Positions 9,001 to 11,346 of a stretch of DNA of 11,346 nucleotides are shown here, one piece after another (the first letter of the stretch is position 1; each line of letters opens with the position of its first letter). Made by a program: the position numbers and the translations under genes. The notes under the pieces are model-generated. The model was not told where the DNA came from and searched no databases. It worked only from the letters and a program-made list of their open reading frames with translations. This DNA comes from Bacillota bacterium (lineage in GTDB: Bacteria; Bacillota_I; Bacilli_A; Acholeplasmatales; Acholeplasmataceae): contig JAEWVV010000173.1 of assembly GCA_023458995.1 (NCBI GenBank), positions 1 to 11,346 of the forward strand. Reading direction: 5' to 3'.

Positions 9001-11346
9001 ACCAATAAGACCGCCTAAATAAGAGACATCGCCACCACGAACGATACCAGCACTGTATGCTTGTTCTAACGTTCCACCATTTAAGTAACCCGTAATACCA
9101 CCCACGTAATTACCTAAACCTAGAACTGAATTTCTGTTATAGACATATTTTATGTTAGTCTTTGTATCTGCACTACCGATTAATCCACCGACATAAGCAT
9201 TACCAGAGATTTCTCCGTAATTATATGCGAATGATACGTTTGTATTATCACTATAGCCTAGAAGTCCACCGACATAATGTTGTGTCGTTTTGACTGAATT
9301 AAAGTTATATACATTTTGAATGTTATTAAATTTAGATTGTCCAACTAGACCACCTGCATAGTTATAAGCTGTGACTTCTGCGTAGTTTCTAACATTTTCT
9401 ATAATCGCATATTCAGCATAGCCCGCAATAGCACCTACAAATGAATAACCTTTAACAAAACCAACGATTTCGACATTTCTAATATCTGCACCTTCCATCA
9501 AGTAACCAAATAGACCTTGATAATTCGAATTTGTCGTCAGGTTTAAATTGAATCTAGCATTATTGCCATCAAAACCACCTCTAAATGGTCTTGTTCTGGA
9601 TGCTCCAATCGCTTGGAAGTTTAAGCTTGCATCGGATAAATCGATATAGGTGACATCATCAGCAACCTTAAAGTAAATACTATATAAATTATCTTGTTTC
9701 GCAATTTCAGAAATGGATAACATATCATTTGCATCACGAATAATATAAGGATGTGATTTAGACCCACTACCACTCGCAAAACGAATGGTTCTTGCAGAAA
9801 TTGAAGAAGCTAACTGAATTTCAGCTTTAATATTTTCTTTAAAACCTTTTAATTGAGGATAGAAATCATAAAGGCCCGATGTTTGTTGTTCTCTCCAGTT
9901 TAAAGTAGAAAAATGGAGTTGATCAGAAGATGTACCTAAAATACCCGTACCCTTCATATATTCTTTATCTAAACCTAACACGGTTTCTGTGTTGTCTTTA
10001 TTACCAATTGCTTTGGTTGGTTTTTCTGATTCAGTATGTTCATGGTATGAAATAATTGTTGTTTCATAATACGCACTTTCTACAACCCCTAAGTCATGAC
10101 CAACAACACCACCGATATGAGATAAACCGGTTAAGCGTGAACTAAAATAAACTTCGATTAATGTACCTTCGTTATAACCAACAACACCACCAACATAAGA
10201 TGATCCACTCACCGCACCTGTTTGGTAAGCATAGATAAGGGATCCCTTTAAGTGACCAACAAGGCCACCGACAGATGATGATCCACTCACGATTGCTGTA
10301 CTATAGACATCTGTCATAATACCACGGGAATATCCAGCAATCGAACCTACTTTATTTTCACCTTTTACGATACCTGAGACAGCTAAATTCTTAATGTTTG
10401 ATCCTTCACCGATATGTCCAAAAAGACCTACAAAATCAGTACCATCTAAATCGAGGTCAAAGGTTGCATAATTACCATCAAAATGTCCTCTAAATGGAAC
10501 TTCTTCAAAACCGATAGGTTGGAATTCAGTACCGATTAAATTGAAATAATAAGAAGATTGATCAACTAAATAATAAACATCATAGGCATCAAAATCAACA
10601 GTAATTGATTTTGATAAGTTTACCATATCTTGGACTGTACGAATCAAGAATGGGCTTGAAGCAGTACCATCACCTAAGAATGGATTAGTTCTAACGGATA
10701 AAACGGATTGATTTGAGATACGTTCCACTTCAGATTTAGCGAAATGACTGATTTGTGGATAATATGCATAATTACCTTCAATCCCTCTAAATGTCCATAT
10801 ACTTTCAGAGAAACCAAAATCAGATAATCTTCTATCGATCATATCTGTCTTCGATAATGCCATACCACCTAAAACTGTCGAAGGTTTTAAAGTCTTCGGT
10901 TGTTTATAACTCATGAGAATCGTTGCATCATAATAAATATGTGTTCTTGTGTTTGCTGATGCAAGATAGTAACCAATCGTACCACCAGCACCAGTATTCG
11001 CAGAAACTAATCCAGCACTGTATGAATAACTAACGGTTGATAGTTTATCACTTGAATAATAATGATAAACATAACCAACTAAACCACCTGCATAGGAGGT
11101 TGCAATTATTTCACCACGGTTATAGGTATTCGTAACAATGACTCTACCGCTACTACCGCTAATATAACCAACAATTCCGCCTGCATGAGAACCTGTTGCA
11201 ATCACTTTACCATTATTAAATGATTCTCTGACGTTACCTGATAATGTGTAACCGACAATACCACCAACGTAGTTGGTACCAGTGACATTTGCTAAGTTAT
11301 ACACATTTTCGATGTTACCAGAATGCTGGTAACCAACGATACCACC
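1..11346 (-). CDS. Giant GLUG-module / InlB B-repeat surface protein, internal fragment (both ends missing)
   Basis: A single frame runs through the entire window without TAA, TAG or TGA: 3782 codons. Residues 1-2625 are eight GLUG modules; residues 2626-3782 are 17 tandem InlB B-type (Listeria-Bacteroides) repeats. Both families are known from secreted or cell-surface proteins of Firmicutes, Mollicutes and Bacteroidetes; the role inferred here is adhesion or a long extracellular stalk. I found no cysteine codon, and the 24 tryptophans are all TGG, 17 of them in the B-repeats. No catalytic motif is apparent (for example no HExxH, although GLUG motifs occur in M26 IgA1 proteases). The N-terminus with any signal peptide lies beyond base 11346 and the C-terminus with any membrane or wall anchor beyond base 1, so no start can be chosen. 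Repeat identity is clear; exact ligand and anchoring are unknown. Confidence 0.96.
346..747 (-). repeat. B-repeats 14-15, later copy of a repeat block also seen at 1573-1977
   Basis: Unit 14 (541-747) and unit 15 (346-540) pair with units 8 (1768-1977) and 9 (1573-1767). Units 8 and 14 share YPV..S...F.VTF at their ends. Units 9 and 15 are the only 65-residue members and share F.VTFI.GDET, AIAP.P.K, and VTY-type strands followed by FTNVKED or FNNVKEN. The following units 10 and 16 share YYVV.FY or FYVV.FY, and units 11 and 17 share EV.FYD and VEYG. This supports duplication of a multi-repeat block with six-unit spacing. It is judged by eye from protein similarity. Confidence 0.6.
3220..3471 (-). 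repeat. First, atypical B-repeat unit
   Basis: This unit directly follows the last GLUG linker. It starts TLHVISYDYRGA, continues through TPVGFKFGYELAGWYFTND and ends MSLYAVWEVA. It resembles the canonical Listeria-Bacteroides repeat of other bacteria (GYEL.GWY..., LYA.W) more than the 16 units that follow, which end in VY..F.E. It is also longer, about 84 residues against 69, with an insertion between the GW and the YA.W strand. It may act as a cap or adaptor between the two repeat types, or be the ancestral form of the array. Confidence 0.8.
3472..4380 (-). repeat. GLUG module 7 (about 303 residues, 4 turns, last module)
   Basis: Residues 2323 to about 2625. The head begins GSGTVADPYIIQNESDM, then YFKVKDGLFNLDF, AIGDEDHPFNGSFDGNG and YQGLFGYVGADG. 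Four GLUG turns follow: TAGIAGYNEG, TAGLIGYHEG, VGGLVGYSDS and VGALVGFLNK. The tail has NSYYD, VKPMSAVSN, GLDKNFM, NWTTSA and HYPQLSVF. The linker RDLSKES sits exactly where the earlier modules carry DS..SV, but instead of another head it leads into the B-repeat array. The end is placed at this linker; a few residues either way are possible. Confidence 0.9.
4381..5631 (-). repeat. GLUG module 6 (417 residues, 8 turns, longest)
   Basis: Residues 1906-2322. The head begins GDGTQMSPYLIYDANDM, then YFKVADGIKSIDL, FTPIGTSQFQFAGTFDGQG and YIGLFHTLAQ; the last has lost the final glycine of the usual YQGLFGY. Eight GLUG turns follow: VGAVAGRNLG, IGGITGLNEG, AGGITGQNTG, IGGIVGRNLS, IGGITGDNSG, VGGIAGSMNN, AGGIVGHLSK and LGTIIGQNLG. 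IGGIT/IGGIV forms predominate, again a module-specific flavour. The tail has RSYYD, KPVRAIGN, GLHRAQM and FYPQIKGF with linker KDDSLTSVQVKTF. Confidence 0.92.
5632..6792 (-). repeat. GLUG module 5 (387 residues, 7 turns, two degenerate)
   Basis: Residues 1519-1905. The head begins GEGTENSPYYILDAYDL, then YFKVYTK, FRPIGTEANPFNGIF and HQGLFGFTGES. Five recognisable GLUG turns follow: VGSLVGHNLG, VGGIVGYHDG, VGGLVGENNR, SGGLIGVQTT and TGGLVGYNYG. Two degenerate ones come next, AAGITSVNEG and VSGVFIENKG, in which the second glycine of the GLUG core is lost. The tail is the most diverged of all: KPSSAIHGTNDD in place of KP..AIGN, DMWVEKEG, and YFNELSVF in place of YYPQL..F. The linker KEDSLLSVTSRKI is normal and the next module is in frame, so this is divergence rather than a break. 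Confidence 0.9.
6793..7779 (-). repeat. GLUG module 4 (329 residues, 5 turns)
   Basis: Residues 1190-1518. The head begins GDGSQSNPYVIRTAADM, then YFIVSDDV, FLPIGNGSYFFQGNFDGN and YQGLFGYIGA. Five GLUG turns follow: AGGVAGRNDG, AGGIAGYNSG, AGGITGAMAR, AGGIVGYSDG and the weaker SGAISGRNTS. Alanine replaces the usual leading valine in the first four, a module-specific signature that suggests the turns multiplied within this module. The tail is diverged: SSFYD rather than SYYD, LATRGIAN rather than KP..AIGN, and FPSFELR without tryptophan before YYPQLSVF. The linker is KADSLLSVSTKIF. Confidence 0.9.
7780..8691 (-). repeat. GLUG module 3 (304 residues, 4 turns)
   Basis: Residues 886-1189. The head begins GEGLVDSPYMITSEYDM, then YFRVRKD, YTPIGTNTNPFDGIFDG and YQGLFGYLGEH. 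Four GLUG turns follow: VGSIAGYNLG, TGGLVGHNEG, TGGLVGYNKG and LGGITGHQAN. The first three are textbook copies ending N-x-G. The tail has AYYN, KPIQAIGN, IERM and YYPQLKYF with linker KDASLASVTIDRF. The tryptophan found shortly before YYPQL in modules 0, 1, 2 and 7 is absent; the corresponding stretch reads FASLKPFGFN. Confidence 0.92.
8692..9771 (-). repeat. GLUG module 2 (360 residues, 6 turns)
   Basis: Residues 526-885. The head reads GSGSKSHPYIIRDANDM, then YFKVADDV, PFRGGFDGN and YQGLFGYLMEG. Six GLUG turns follow: VGAIAGYAEY, AGGLVGQSKF, VGGLLGYSDN, VGGLIGSADT, VGGITGYLNG and LGGLIGRVNG. Several have lost the usual N-x-G end of the motif. The tail has SSYYD, KPTRAIGN, KWQFR and FYPELIVF, where Q of YPQL is replaced by E, and the linker NDSKTSVKSYLF. 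The extra length over module 1 (59 residues) matches two additional turns. Confidence 0.92.
9772..10674 (-). repeat. GLUG module 1 (301 residues, 4 turns)
   Basis: Residues 225-525. The head starts at GDGTASSPFLIR, continues with a Y-Y-L-V segment where others have YFKV, then PIGFEEVPFRGHFDGN and FVGLFGHIGEG. Four GLUG turns follow: VGSIAGYSRG, VGGLVGHLKG, VGGVVGYNEG and IGGVVGHDLG. The tail has SAYYE, KPTKAIGN, GLDKEYM, LNWREQ and FYPQLKGF, then the SSISARTIRF linker. It is the shortest complete module and a good reference for the basic unit: about 185 residues of head plus tail, plus four turns of about 29. GLUG modules are expected to be beta-rich extracellular units; the ligand cannot be read from sequence. 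Confidence 0.92.
10675..11346 (-). repeat. GLUG module 0 (5'-truncated by the window edge)
   Basis: This is residues 1-224, the rear part of a module whose head is outside the window. Five GLUG turns are visible, beginning mid-turn with GGIVGYQHSG, then VGGIVGYTLSG, AGGIVGYISG, AGGLVGYVYH and the weaker AGGTIGYYLA. The tail follows: IYYD, a KP-containing segment, IWTFRG, YYPQISHF and the linker NQSVLSVRTNPF that leads into the next module. The tail reads KPSTVLGG where most modules have KP..AIGN, so it is somewhat diverged. The turn count is a minimum, because more turns may lie upstream. Confidence 0.9.

Noticed and set aside
3472..11346. CRISPR array or DNA satellite suggested by regular recurrence of the same short words such as accacc and ataacc
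   Set aside because: The recurrence follows codon phase (GGT GGT and GGT TAT of the GLUG core), spacing varies with the protein, and copies are not identical at DNA level.
1..11346. IgA1 protease-type (M26) enzyme, suggested by the GLUG motifs
   Set aside because: No HExxH zinc-binding motif or other catalytic signature was found; HEHTE in module 1 does not fit the pattern. A catalytic domain could only be outside the window.

Overview
The whole window is the inside of one giant gene read on the minus strand. The frame whose codons begin at 11346 (reading down to base 1) has no stop in 3782 consecutive codons, and neither its start nor its stop lies in the window. I checked this triplet by triplet. 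The product is therefore at least 3782 residues (roughly 0.4 MDa). It is built almost entirely of two kinds of extracellular repeat. No other gene, RNA, mobile element, intergenic region, promoter or terminator is visible, and no stretch is left uncovered by this frame.

Layout in the direction of translation (residue 1 = bases 11346-11344). Residues 1 to about 2625 (bases 11346-3472) are eight successive GLUG-type modules, the first cut by the window edge. Each complete module has a head (G-[DES]-G-x4-PY-[IVM]-I, then YFKV, then PIG...F.G.FDGN, then YQGLFGY.G), a run of 4 to 8 GLUG turns (VGG[LI]VGYN.G.I...Y), and a tail (SYYD, KP..AIGN, YYPQL..F, then a D-S-x-x-SV linker) leading into the next module. 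Residues about 2626 to 3782 (bases 3471-1) are 17 tandem InlB B-type / Listeria-Bacteroides repeats of about 69 residues (RYY.V.F.DGN....Q.VEYG..A..P, then Y.F.GWD..F..V..DL.VY..F.E). The last is cut by the window edge.

Organism: the DNA is AT-rich (about 25-42 % GC in three lines counted by hand) and all 24 tryptophans I count are TGG with no in-frame TGA. That fits a low-GC Firmicute or a Mollicute with the standard code (Acholeplasma/Izemoplasma-like, or Erysipelotrichia-like), and argues against Mycoplasma/Spiroplasma, which read TGA as Trp. This placement is inference; there is no housekeeping gene to confirm it.

Likely role: a secreted or surface-displayed giant adhesin or stalk protein, with GLUG modules expected to form beta-rich (probably beta-helical) units and B-repeats forming a chain of small beta domains. 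No catalytic domain, signal peptide or anchor is in view; those would lie in the missing ends. The most notable internal structure is that module length is quantised by the number of GLUG turns (about 29 residues per turn), and that the B-repeats show a higher-order pattern with a six-repeat spacing.
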